The notes under the pieces were generated by a model, which saw nothing but the letters and a program-made list of their open reading frames with translations, did not search any database and had not been told where the DNA came from. A stretch of DNA of 8,823 bases from assembly GCA_018656255.1 (NCBI GenBank), contig JABHYI010000130.1, positions 1 to 8,823 of the forward strand, written 5' to 3'. Below are positions 1 to 8,315 of this stretch, one piece after another; positions within the stretch are counted from its first letter, which is position 1, and every line of letters begins with the position of its first letter. The DNA is from Bacteroidota bacterium (GTDB taxonomy: Bacteria; Bacteroidota; Bacteroidia; Flavobacteriales; Flavobacteriaceae). The position numbers and the translations under genes were made by a program.

Positions 1-3000
1 GTGATATTTGAAGAATTTAACCATGACTTAGAAATCAGTTTCACTTATGAATGGAACTCCACAGATCGTTATGGGTTTGTTAGAAAGTCTTTGCTTTCCA
101 ATGCAGGGACCTCACAGGTTAAAGTTCAATTTATTGATGGAATTCAAAATGTATTACCATTCGGCATTGAGCAAGCTCTTCAAAATAGTACTAGTAATCT
201 GGTAGATGCTTACAAAAGAACCGAACTTGTAGCGGGGTCCTCACTTGCTGTCTTTGCATTGAGCGCCATTATCGTTGATAAAGCGGAACCCAGTGAGGCT
301 TTAAAATCTAATGTTGCCTGGTCTATTGGCCTTGACAACCCAAAGATTCTTTTATCTTCTTTGCAGCTAGACACTTTCAGAAGAGGACAACAAGTCTCAC
401 AAGAAACGGATGTCAAAGCCGAAAAGGGAGCCTATTTTCTAAATTCAGAAGTATCCCTAGAACCACAACAATCAAAAGAGTGGTTGTTGGTGGCTGATGT
501 CAATCAAAGCATTTCAGATGTAGTCTCCATTACATCTGAGATGAATACTAATTTAGATTTAAAATCGAAAATTCTTACCGATGTTGAGTTAGGTTCTGAA
601 CACCTAACTGAGCTCGTTGCGGCCTCTGATGGACTTCAAAAAACGGCAGATGGACTTCGCAATGTTCGTCACTTTTCAAATACCATGTTTAATATCATGC
701 GTGGAGGAATCTTTGATGATAATTATCAAATCGAAAAAGAAGATTTCGTTTCTTACATCGAAAAGCTAAACAAAAAAGTATACCGTCACAAAGAGGCTGT
801 ATTAAATGCCTTACCAGCACTTTTTAAACTCCAGGACTTAAAGGCTTTATACCAAGACGATACCGATAAAAACTTTAAACGTCTTTGTTGTGAATATTTG
901 CCTTTAAAATTTAGTCGTCGCCATGGCGATCCAAGCCGTCCTTGGAACAAGTTTTCTATAAACACCAGAAACGAAAATGATGGCTCTAAAATACTAGATT
1001 ATCAAGGAAACTGGCGTGATATTTTCCAAAACTGGGAAGCTTTAGCGCATTCCTATCCAGAATTTATGGAAGGGATGATTCATAAGTTTTTAAACGCGAC
1101 TACTTTTGAGGGTTACAACCCGTACCGTGTTACAAAGTATGGATTTGATTGGGAAACAATTGAGCCGGACAATCCGTGGTCTTACATTGGTTATTGGGGG
1201 GATCACCAAATCATATATTTACTCAAGTTTCTTGAGTTTATGGAAGCTTATTACCCAAGTAAATTGGCGACCTATTTCTCTCAAGATTTGTTTGTCTATG
1301 CCAATGTTCCTTACAAGATCAAGCCTTACGAGTCAATTTTGAAAGATCCAAAAAACACGATAGATTTTGATTTTGAAAGGGAAGAAAATATACAATTCAA
1401 AAGAAACGAAATTGGTGTTGATGGTGCCTTACTTAGAGACACAACCGCCTTTATTTACAAGGTTAATTTTGTAGAGAAAATACTAGCCACCGTACTGGCA
1501 AAAATGTCAAACTTTATTCCAGAAGGAGGTATTTGGATGAATACCCAACGCCCAGAGTGGAACGATGCAAATAATGCTCTTGTAGGAAATGGAGTTTCTA
1601 TGGTGACTTTGTATTACTTGAGACGCTTTTTAAAATTCTTTACTAAAGTATTAGATCAAGACACTACCAGTGAGTTTGAAATATCCAATGAGCTGTTAGC
1701 GTTTTTCAACAAAGTATCTCAAACCTTGCTAGCCCACAAACAATTGCTTGAAGGCCCTTTTACCGATGAAAACCGAAAGCAAGTCTTAGACGGCCTAGGG
1801 CAAGCAGCGAGTGACTATAGAACACAGATTTACGACCAAAAATTTTCAGGCTATAAAACAGCCGTTTCTAAGGTGTCCTTGTTAGAATTTACTAGCACTG
1901 CCCTTGATTACTTAGAGCACTCTATTGAAGCCAATAAAAGAGCTGATAACTTATTTCATTCCTATAATTTAATGACCGTAACGGAGCATAATTCCGTTTC
2001 TATTTCTCATTTACCTGAAATGTTAGAGGGGCAAGTAGCGGTATTGAGTTCTGGTTACTTATCCACTAAAGAGAGTTTAGATGTTTTAGACGGTCTTAAA
2101 AATAGTCCGTTATTCAGAGAAGATCAGTACAGTTATATTTTATATCCAAACAAAGAACTTCCTAAGTTTGTTCATAAAAATACGATTGCAGCCCCAGATG
2201 TTACTTCTTCTGAATTACTCAGTCAACTTATTGCAGATGGGAATACCCAATTAATCAATCAAGACGGGAATGGCCATTACCACTTTAATGGTAGTTTCAA
2301 TAATGCTGATTCAGTAAAGGTAGCCTTGAGTAGCCTTTCACAGTTGTATGCACCCCTTGTGGAGAAAGACTCTAAAAAGGTGCTTGCTATTTTTGAATCT
2401 GTATTTGACCATAAATCATTTACAGGAAGATCGGGAACTTTCTTTGGATATGAAGGTTTAGGGTCTATTTACTGGCATATGGTCTCTAAGTTATTATTAG
2501 CGGTGTATGAGGTGACTCAAAAAGCGCTTTATGAATCAGAAGATAAAAAACGTATAGGTAGATTGTACGATCACTATTTTGAAATTAATGCAGGAATTGG
2601 AGTTCATAAATCACCAGAGCTATACGGGGCGTTTCCTACCGATGCTTACTCGCATACTCCTGGTGGTAAAGGTGCACAGCAGCCAGGTATGACTGGACAA
2701 GTAAAGGAAGACGTCTTGAGTAGATTTGGAGAATTAGGAGTAAAAGTGCGTAATGGTGCTGTTGAATTTAATCCAGAGATACTTAGAGCCGATGAGTTTT
2801 TAACAACTAAAGAAGTGTTTAATTACATTAACCTAGCTAAAGAAAAGTGTCGTATAGACCTTGAGGTAGGGTCTCTTGGTTTTACGTACTGTCAAGTGCC
2901 TGTAATTTATCAGAAAGCGTCTCAGGCGGCTATTAACGTATTTTTAACTAATGGAAGCATCTCTTCTTTTAAAGGTAAGTCTCTAGATGTTCAAACGAGC

Positions 3001-3063
3001 CAAATGCTCTTTAATAGAGGTGGAGAAATAGAGAAGCTAGTCATATCTGTTGTTAAAGCTTAA
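1..3063 (+). CDS. GH149-type (GH94-like) beta-1,3-glucan phosphorylase, 5'-truncated by window
   Basis: Large probable cytoplasmic phosphorylase, predicted to cleave beta-1,3-gluco-oligosaccharides with inorganic phosphate to give glucose-1-phosphate. About 1020 residues are visible. The reading frame is open from base 1 and begins inside a beta-sandwich-like N-terminal domain, so the GTG at base 1 is probably an internal valine codon and perhaps 100-150 residues are missing. Visible conserved blocks are YQGNWRDIFQNWE (334-346), IGYWGDHQIIY (396-406), RPEWNDANNALVGNG (517-531), TGRSGTFFGYEGLGSIYWHM (808-827) and AQQPGMTGQVKED (892-904). In GH94-type enzymes the WND aspartate region carries the general acid, which makes Asp522 the candidate here; the RSG and His826 region is the likely phosphate site. 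The layout is a sandwich domain, a helical linker, an (alpha/alpha)6 barrel at about 260-900 and a short C-terminal beta region. Family assignment rests on remembered motifs; GH161 or another GH94 relative is the main alternative. The stop lies one base before the next ATG, and the neighbours are beta-glucan hydrolases. Confidence 0.72.
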   Translation: MIFEEFNHDLEISFTYEWNSTDRYGFVRKSLLSNAGTSQVKVQFIDGIQNVLPFGIEQALQNSTSNLVDAYKRTELVAGSSLAVFALSAIIVDKAEPSEALKSNVAWSIGLDNPKILLSSLQLDTFRRGQQVSQETDVKAEKGAYFLNSEVSLEPQQSKEWLLVADVNQSISDVVSITSEMNTNLDLKSKILTDVELGSEHLTELVAASDGLQKTADGLRNVRHFSNTMFNIMRGGIFDDNYQIEKEDFVSYIEKLNKKVYRHKEAVLNALPALFKLQDLKALYQDDTDKNFKRLCCEYLPLKFSRRHGDPSRPWNKFSINTRNENDGSKILDYQGNWRDIFQNWEALAHSYPEFMEGMIHKFLNATTFEGYNPYRVTKYGFDWETIEPDNPWSYIGYWGDHQIIYLLKFLEFMEAYYPSKLATYFSQDLFVYANVPYKIKPYESILKDPKNTIDFDFEREENIQFKRNEIGVDGALLRDTTAFIYKVNFVEKILATVLAKMSNFIPEGGIWMNTQRPEWNDANNALVGNGVSMVTLYYLRRFLKFFTKVLDQDTTSEFEISNELLAFFNKVSQTLLAHKQLLEGPFTDENRKQVLDGLGQAASDYRTQIYDQKFSGYKTAVSKVSLLEFTSTALDYLEHSIEANKRADNLFHSYNLMTVTEHNSVSISHLPEMLEGQVAVLSSGYLSTKESLDVLDGLKNSPLFREDQYSYILYPNKELPKFVHKNTIAAPDVTSSELLSQLIADGNTQLINQDGNGHYHFNGSFNNADSVKVALSSLSQLYAPLVEKDSKKVLAIFESVFDHKSFTGRSGTFFGYEGLGSIYWHMVSKLLLAVYEVTQKALYESEDKKRIGRLYDHYFEINAGIGVHKSPELYGAFPTDAYSHTPGGKGAQQPGMTGQVKEDVLSRFGELGVKVRNGAVEFNPEILRADEFLTTKEVFNYINLAKEKCRIDLEVGSLGFTYCQVPVIYQKASQAAINVFLTNGSISSFKGKSLDVQTSQMLFNRGGEIEKLVISVVKA

Positions 3064-3064
3064 T

Positions 3065-4342
3065 ATGAAATATTCAAGACCCCTACTAAGACACGTGTTA
3101 ATTTTTACTTTAGTTCTTGGTATGGGATCTTGTAAAGAAAGAAATATGAATGAAAATTCTATAAATAAAAATAAATCAGCCGCTGAATTTTTAGGGCACC
3201 CTGATTATAAGGCGATTTCCTATGGTGGCTATAGGACCTTAACAAGAGAGGATCAGCCTTCACTATCTCAGATTAAAGAAGACCTAAAGATTTTGTCAGC
3301 CCTAGGAATCAAAGTCATACGCACGTATAATTTACAGCTAGATCAAGCGTCAAATATTTTAAAAGCAATTCGGGCTTTAAAATCTCAGGAAGCTGGTTTT
3401 GAAATGTATGTGATGCTTGGTGCTTGGATAGATTGCCAGGGAGCTTGGTCACAAAACCAGCCCAATCACGATATTGAAGACCAAGAAAACAACAATTCAG
3501 AAATAACCAAAGCAATTACACTTGCAAACCAGTACCCTGATATTGTAAAAATCATTTCTGTTGGAAATGAGGCTATGGTGCACTGGGCAACCTCCTATTT
3601 TGTAAGACCTGCAGTGATTTTAAAATGGGTTAGCTATTTACAAACCCAAAAAGCAAAAGGCAATCTTCCTAAATCATTGTGGATTACCAGTTCAGATAAT
3701 TTTGCATCCTGGGGTGGAGGGGATGCGGCCTATCACAACGAAGATTTAACCGCCTTAATTAAAGCGGTAGATTATATTTCACTGCATACCTATCCCTTTC
3801 ACGATACACATCATAATTCCAATTTTTGGGTAGAGAGTCAAAAAAACACCAGCCACCTACAGGCAAAAGCCCGTATTGAACTGGCTGTTCAAAGCGCGGT
3901 AGATTATGCCATATCTCAGTACCAAGGCGTTGAAAGTTATTTAGAGAGCCTTGGGGTTGAAAAGCCTATTCACATTGGAGAAACAGGATGGGCTACCGTA
4001 TCAAGTGATTTATATGGGCCACTAGGGACTAAGGCCGCTGATCAATATAAGCAAGCACTGTATTACCAAAAAATGGCTGACTGGACCAAGGCCAATGGAG
4101 TTAGTTGTTTTTATTTTGAGGCTTTTGATGAACCTTGGAAAGATGCCGCTCATCCCTTAGGGTCTGAAAATCATTTCGGACTAATTGATGTTGAGGGAAC
4201 TCTTAAATATGCCCTTTGGGAGTCTTTTGATTTAGGAGTTTTTGAGGGATTAACTCGTGATGGAAAACCCCTTAAAAAATCCTTCAACGGAGAGTTTGAG
4301 AGGATGTTCAACACCGTTAAATTACCAAAATTAAAAAAATGA
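3065..4342 (+). CDS. GH17 endo-beta-1,3-glucanase (laminarinase-like), lipoprotein
   Basis: Exported clan GH-A glycosidase of 425 residues, predicted to hydrolyse the beta-1,3-glucan backbone of laminarin-like polysaccharide. The N-terminus is a lipoprotein signal: basic start, hydrophobic stretch, then GMGSC with Cys23 as the lipid anchor, followed by KERN and an Asn-rich linker. The GH17 barrel follows: AISYGGYR near residue 50, IKVIRTYNLQ, then SVGNEAM with Glu169 as the expected acid/base, SLHTYPF, and HIGETGWAT with Glu306 as the expected nucleophile, ending with FEAFDEPWK and HFGLIDVEG. I chose ATG 3065 over the in-frame TTG at 3050, because the TTG lies inside the upstream gene and would put five extra residues before the signal peptide. 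There is no Shine-Dalgarno site. The gene begins one base after the phosphorylase stop and overlaps the next gene by four bases. Family confidence is high; endo action and laminarin specificity are inferred. Whether it faces the cell surface or the periplasm cannot be decided from the sequence. Confidence 0.88.
   Translation: MKYSRPLLRHVLIFTLVLGMGSCKERNMNENSINKNKSAAEFLGHPDYKAISYGGYRTLTREDQPSLSQIKEDLKILSALGIKVIRTYNLQLDQASNILKAIRALKSQEAGFEMYVMLGAWIDCQGAWSQNQPNHDIEDQENNNSEITKAITLANQYPDIVKIISVGNEAMVHWATSYFVRPAVILKWVSYLQTQKAKGNLPKSLWITSSDNFASWGGGDAAYHNEDLTALIKAVDYISLHTYPFHDTHHNSNFWVESQKNTSHLQAKARIELAVQSAVDYAISQYQGVESYLESLGVEKPIHIGETGWATVSSDLYGPLGTKAADQYKQALYYQKMADWTKANGVSCFYFEAFDEPWKDAAHPLGSENHFGLIDVEGTLKYALWESFDLGVFEGLTRDGKPLKKSFNGEFERMFNTVKLPKLKK
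4339..4342 (+). other. ATGA stop/start overlap
   Basis: The TGA stop of the GH17 gene and the ATG of the next glycosidase share the four bases ATGA, preceded by an A-rich run and no Shine-Dalgarno site. This suggests translational coupling of two exported enzymes. Confidence 0.8.
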
Positions 4343-5343
4343 AATATATATTAATACTCTTGGTTTTAATCCTTCCCTTTAGCTTTTTAGCATTTGAGGA
4401 TACTGAAGTTGTTTCTATCAAAGACAGGCAATTACTAGTTAACCAAACACCCTATTTTATCAAGGGAATTTGTTATAACCCCGTTAAAAAAGGGCGTGTT
4501 GAAAGAGATTTTACCAACATCGATCTTGACCTTGCTCTAATGAATGAAGCGGGTATAAACACCATTCGTGTTTACAGTCCTATTGATGATGTTTCTGTTT
4601 TGGATAAGATAGCTGCTGCAGGGATTAAAGTAATTACAAGTTTTGGTTACAATCAAGACGGCTATTTTGATATCGTATCAGGATCTTACTTAGACTATGT
4701 AAATAGCTATAAAAATCATAAAGCAATATTATTGTGGGAGCTTGGCAATGAATATAACTACCATCCAGAGTGGTTTGATGGTGATATTAAAAACTGGTAC
4801 ACTAGTTTGCAAAATGCAGCCGATGCGATTCATCAAAATGACTCCAATCATCCTGTTGCTAGCGCCCATGGTGAGCTTCCAAATAGTGATGTATTAGCGG
4901 CTACAACCAATATCGATTTATGGGGTTTAAATGTGTATCGTTGGGATAATCCAGAAGCTATATTTAATCAGTGGTCACAGATAAGTGATAAGCCAATGTA
5001 CCTCTCAGAGGCTGGCAGCGATAGTTACATGACCATTGCTAACTATGGATTTAGTAAAGGAGATAATCAAGAGGCGCAAGCCCAGGCACTAACCAATATT
5101 TTGAACGACGTTTTTGAGTATAAAACCATTAATACTGGTGTCTTAGTATTTTCTTTTACAGATGAGTTATGGAAGGCAGGAAGCCCCGAAAGTCAAGATG
5201 TTGGTGGCTGGGCTCCAGAGAGTAGTGGGGTCCCTTATGACGGAACTGCTAACGAAGAATATTGGGGAGTTTTAGACGTTAATCGCCATAAGAAAAAGGC
5301 TTTTAATGTGCTTAAAAAGTTTTATAATACACTAGAAGATTAA
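4339..5343 (+). CDS. exported TIM-barrel glycoside hydrolase, clan GH-A, family uncertain
   Basis: A 334-residue, single-domain secreted glycosidase. Residues 1 to about 18 form a Sec signal peptide (MKYILILLVLILPFSFLA) with no lipobox Cys, so the protein is probably soluble in the periplasm or secreted. The mature part starts with a short beta region, then YFIKGICYNP near residue 41, AGINTIRVYSP near 70, and WELGNEYNY at about 133-141 with Glu138 as the candidate acid/base. YLSEAGSDSY at about 221-230 offers Glu224 as the nucleophile, and FSFTDELWKAG lies near the end. This two-Glu arrangement is that of clan GH-A. The opening resembles both the GH2 catalytic barrel and GH72 beta-1,3-glucanosyltransferases, yet the sandwich domains of classic GH2 enzymes are absent. 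Placement between GH17 and GH30 genes suggests a role on beta-glucan, as a glucosidase, glucanase or transglycosidase. The family and substrate are not established. The next gene starts seven bases after the stop. Confidence 0.75.
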   Translation: MKYILILLVLILPFSFLAFEDTEVVSIKDRQLLVNQTPYFIKGICYNPVKKGRVERDFTNIDLDLALMNEAGINTIRVYSPIDDVSVLDKIAAAGIKVITSFGYNQDGYFDIVSGSYLDYVNSYKNHKAILLWELGNEYNYHPEWFDGDIKNWYTSLQNAADAIHQNDSNHPVASAHGELPNSDVLAATTNIDLWGLNVYRWDNPEAIFNQWSQISDKPMYLSEAGSDSYMTIANYGFSKGDNQEAQAQALTNILNDVFEYKTINTGVLVFSFTDELWKAGSPESQDVGGWAPESSGVPYDGTANEEYWGVLDVNRHKKKAFNVLKKFYNTLED

Positions 5344-5350
5344 TCTGTTC

Positions 5351-6850
5351 ATGATGCGAAAAACAATACTAATTTTTCCTGTTTTTTTATTTGTTATAGC
5401 CTTGTTTCTAACCTCGTGTGCCTCAAAAAAAGAAGTGATGATACAAGTTTATGAAACATCTGCTGCGGGCCATAAATTGACTCCACTGGAGGTCTTCTCA
5501 AAGGGGGAGGTAGTTTCTAAAATTACTATAAACCCAAAAGAAAAGCGACAAGTAATTACAGGATTTGGTGGGGCCTTTACCGAGTCTTCCGCCACTGTTT
5601 TAAATAAATTAAGTCCTGAAAAAAGCGATCAAATAATCAATGCCTATTTTTCTGAGAAAGGAGCTGCCTATTCTTTGACGCGAACACACATGAATTCATG
5701 TGATTTCTCTTTAAGTAACTATTCGTACACAGAGGTAGAAGATGATACCCAACTTGAGCACTTTTCTATAGCCCATGACAAAGACGATCTGATTCCTATG
5801 ATAAAGGCAGCACAAGCTGCTTCCAAGGATGGATTCAAACTTTTTGCATCGCCATGGACTGCCGCTCCGTGGATGAAAGATAATAATTCTTGGGTTGGCG
5901 GAAAATTAAAGCCAGAGTATTACCAAACCTGGGCGTTGTTTTTCTCTAAATATGCAGATGCCTACAAAGCTCAGGGCATCGACATTTGGGGTTTTACAGT
6001 TGAAAACGAACCCATGGGAAATGGAGATAACTGGGAAAGCATGGTTTTTTCTCCCCAGGAGATGACACATTTTGTACAAAACTATCTTGGCCCTACCCTC
6101 GAGGCTAATAGACAGCAAGATTTGGTTATACTAGGCTTTGACCAAAATAGAGGCGATCTTAAACAGTGGGTTGATGTCATGTTTAAAGACCAGGCGAGTT
6201 CAAAATATTTTGACGGAACCGCTGTTCATTGGTATGAAAGCACCTATGACTATTTCCCTAAGGAGTTGGAGTATGCACACTATAAAGCACCCAATAAATA
6301 TTTAATTCAGTCTGAGGCATGTATAGACTCTGAGGTACCAGCCTGGAAGGACGATGCTTGGTACTGGTCTAAAGAAGCCACTGACTGGGGTTATGATTGG
6401 CGTGAGGCTGAAAAAAAGTACTTACACCCTAAATACGCTCCTGTTAATCGTTATGCCAGAGATATTATTGGCTGTCTAAATAACTGGGTTGACGGTTGGG
6501 TTGATTGGAATATGGTTCTAGACAGACAAGGAGGGCCTAACTGGTTTAAAAATTGGTGTGTAGCGCCAATAATTGTAGACCCAGCACAAGACGAAGTTTA
6601 CCTTACCCCGCTGTACTATGTCATGTCTCATTTTAGCAAATTTATTAGGCCAGGAGCAGTAGTTATTGGCGCAGAATCTAGTGATACAGATTTAATGGTA
6701 ACAGCCTCTCAAAACCCAGATGGATCAATTGCTGTTGTGATTTTCAATGAAGGTTTCAAGCCAAAATCTTTTGAATTAAAAACAGCCATGACAACCAAAC
6801 AAATTTTGATTAGCCCACAGGCTCTTCAAACAATATTGATTACTAACTAA
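5351..6850 (+). CDS. GH30 beta-glucosidase/beta-1,6-glucanase (glucosylceramidase-like), lipoprotein
   Basis: Exported GH30 enzyme of 499 residues, predicted to remove beta-1,6-linked glucose branches from laminarin or cut beta-1,6-glucan. The signal peptide ends in LFLTSC, so Cys23 is the lipidated residue. The catalytic barrel begins near residue 65 with VITGFGGAFTESSA and contains SLTRTHMNSCDFS and FASPWTAAPWMK. FTVENEPMG supplies Glu220 as acid/base and IQSEACIDS supplies Glu322 as nucleophile. The later blocks VDWNMVLDRQGGPNWF and HFSKFIRPGA, followed by a short C-terminal beta domain from about 430, match the architecture of human GBA-type GH30 proteins. Database transfer would give glucosylceramidase, but among laminarin enzymes a debranching beta-1,6-glucosidase is far more likely; characterized GH30 enzymes from Formosa laminarin loci do this. 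Subfamily 1 versus 3, and hence exo or endo action, is not settled. Two adjacent ATGs (5351 and 5354) are equally possible starts. No Shine-Dalgarno site is visible. Confidence 0.88.
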   Translation: MMRKTILIFPVFLFVIALFLTSCASKKEVMIQVYETSAAGHKLTPLEVFSKGEVVSKITINPKEKRQVITGFGGAFTESSATVLNKLSPEKSDQIINAYFSEKGAAYSLTRTHMNSCDFSLSNYSYTEVEDDTQLEHFSIAHDKDDLIPMIKAAQAASKDGFKLFASPWTAAPWMKDNNSWVGGKLKPEYYQTWALFFSKYADAYKAQGIDIWGFTVENEPMGNGDNWESMVFSPQEMTHFVQNYLGPTLEANRQQDLVILGFDQNRGDLKQWVDVMFKDQASSKYFDGTAVHWYESTYDYFPKELEYAHYKAPNKYLIQSEACIDSEVPAWKDDAWYWSKEATDWGYDWREAEKKYLHPKYAPVNRYARDIIGCLNNWVDGWVDWNMVLDRQGGPNWFKNWCVAPIIVDPAQDEVYLTPLYYVMSHFSKFIRPGAVVIGAESSDTDLMVTASQNPDGSIAVVIFNEGFKPKSFELKTAMTTKQILISPQALQTILITN

Positions 6851-6861
6851 AAAATAAGAAT

Positions 6862-8313
6862 ATGAATAGTTCAATTAAAACCAACAAAATCCCAATGGGC
6901 CAGAAGATTGCTTTTGGCTTTGGTATGTTGGCCAATCAAATGTTTCCAGCTATTCTGGGAATATTTATGATCGTTTTGGTGGAGGACCTTGGGTTTTCTG
7001 GATGGATGTGGTCTTTGGTATTTCTTTTTCCAAGAATTTTTGATGCTTTTCTAGATCCTATCATGGGATTTATATCAGACAACACAAAATCTAGATGGGG
7101 AAGACGTCGTCAATACGTGATTATTGGAGGGATAATTATGGGGCTTGCCTATATTTTTATGTGGCAACTTTATAAGATTGATGGTGTAGAATATAATTTT
7201 TGGTATTTCTTTTTATGGTCTTTGGTGTTTTATGTAGGACTTACCATTTTTAGTGTTCCCTATGTGGCTATGGGGTATGAAATGAGCGATGATTTTCACG
7301 AAAGAACAAATATCATGGCAATCTCCCAATGGATTGGTCAATGGGCATGGGTAATTGCTCCTTTGTTTTGGATCATTATGTATGACCAAAACTGGTTTGA
7401 ATCTGCAGATGTTGCCGTTCGTGAACTAGCCATTTGGGTTGCCATACCATGTGCCCTATGTGCTATTGTGCCTGCTATATTTATAAAGAGTAAATCTACT
7501 TTAGAGGAAGATTATGAGCCTTTAAATACTGCCAACATAGGAAATAGCTTAAAAAAGATTTTTGAAAGTTTTTCTGAGGCATTTAAAATAAAAGAGTTTA
7601 GAAAATTATGCGGAGCAACATTTTTAATATTTAATGCTTTTAACACCGTTGCAGCACTAACCTTTTTTGTGATTGTTTACAAATTATTTAACGGAGACGC
7701 CGGTGCGAGTGGTATTTGGGTATCTATGTTTGGGTGTTTGGGCGCTTTGGGTACCACCTTTATTGTGATACCTACGGTTGCTTGGATGTCAAAAAAAATG
7801 GGTAAGAAAAAAGCTTTTATGATATCTCAGTCTATCTCACTTGTGGGATACATATTGTTATACTTTTTATTTATTCCAGGAAAACCATGGATGTATATCA
7901 TAGCATTGCCGTTTTTCTCTTTTGGGATTGGAAGTTTATTTACCATTATGATGTCTATGACAGCAGATGTGATTGATATTGATGAAATTAATACAGGAAA
8001 ACGAAGAGAAGGTATATTTGGAGCCATCTACTGGTGGATGGTAAAGGTTGGTTTTGGTATTGCAGGCGCCCTTAGTGGAGTAATTATAACGGTAGTAGGT
8101 TTTAATCCTGATCTTGCTGCCATAGATCAGCAATCTGCAGTAGAAGGCTTGCATGCGTTCTTCTGCTTTTTCCCAATGGGAGGAACCATCTTGGCAATGT
8201 TTGTAATGCGCAATTACAGCATTACTGAGGAAAAATCTAAAGAAATTTCGGCTATTTTGGCCAAAAGAAAAAGTGAAACAAAAAAAGAAACAACTATACT
8301 AAAAAGTAATTAA
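6862..8313 (+). CDS. GPH-family (MFS_2) cation:glycoside symporter
   Basis: Inner-membrane sugar transporter of 483 residues with about 12 hydrophobic helices, predicted to import glucose or short beta-gluco-oligosaccharides with Na+ or H+. The family signature is clear in helix II and the following loop: PRIFDAFLDPIMGFISD at 57-73, then TKSRWGRRR at 75-83. Asp61 and Asp65 have the same spacing as the cation-binding Asp55 and Asp59 of MelB. A second family block is TADVIDIDEINTGKRREG at 367-384. The last 35 or so residues form a hydrophilic Lys/Glu-rich cytoplasmic tail. The ATG follows the GH30 stop by 11 A-rich bases without a Shine-Dalgarno site, and the stop overlaps the next start. The substrate cannot be read from sequence; uptake of laminari-oligosaccharides for the upstream phosphorylase is inferred from the neighbours. 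Family confidence is high. Confidence 0.9.
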   Translation: MNSSIKTNKIPMGQKIAFGFGMLANQMFPAILGIFMIVLVEDLGFSGWMWSLVFLFPRIFDAFLDPIMGFISDNTKSRWGRRRQYVIIGGIIMGLAYIFMWQLYKIDGVEYNFWYFFLWSLVFYVGLTIFSVPYVAMGYEMSDDFHERTNIMAISQWIGQWAWVIAPLFWIIMYDQNWFESADVAVRELAIWVAIPCALCAIVPAIFIKSKSTLEEDYEPLNTANIGNSLKKIFESFSEAFKIKEFRKLCGATFLIFNAFNTVAALTFFVIVYKLFNGDAGASGIWVSMFGCLGALGTTFIVIPTVAWMSKKMGKKKAFMISQSISLVGYILLYFLFIPGKPWMYIIALPFFSFGIGSLFTIMMSMTADVIDIDEINTGKRREGIFGAIYWWMVKVGFGIAGALSGVIITVVGFNPDLAAIDQQSAVEGLHAFFCFFPMGGTILAMFVMRNYSITEEKSKEISAILAKRKSETKKETTILKSN

Positions 8314-8315
8314 TG
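8311..8315 (+). other. TAATG stop/start overlap
   Basis: The TAA stop of the symporter and the ATG of the second GH17 gene share one base. This fixes the likely start of the last gene and suggests coupled translation of transporter and downstream enzyme. Confidence 0.75.

Noticed and set aside
1..3. GTG at the first base as the real start of the phosphorylase
   Set aside because: The translation starts in the middle of a conserved-looking beta-sandwich region and the protein would be short for its family; the GTG is most likely an internal valine codon at an arbitrary window edge.
210..416. Minus-strand open frame opposite the phosphorylase
   Set aside because: It has no recognizable domain and sits antisense to conserved coding sequence; the same holds for the antisense frames at 3315-3515, 5906-6118, 7827-8027 and 7936-8154.
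1106..1342. Plus-strand open frame inside the phosphorylase in another frame
   Set aside because: It overlaps the conserved IGYWGDHQ region of the real frame and has no supporting motif.
3050..3064. TTG start for the first GH17 gene
   Set aside because: It lies within the upstream coding region and adds five residues before a good lipoprotein signal; ATG 3065 fits better.
3065..6850. Surface-export (LES) signal after the lipobox cysteines of the GH17 and GH30 proteins
   Set aside because: CKERN and CASKKE contain charged residues but do not clearly match described Bacteroidota export signals with several acidic residues, so surface placement is left open.
6862..8313. Specific naming of the symporter as a melibiose, xyloside or glucuronide transporter
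   Set aside because: GPH-family signatures do not define substrate; only the family can be supported.
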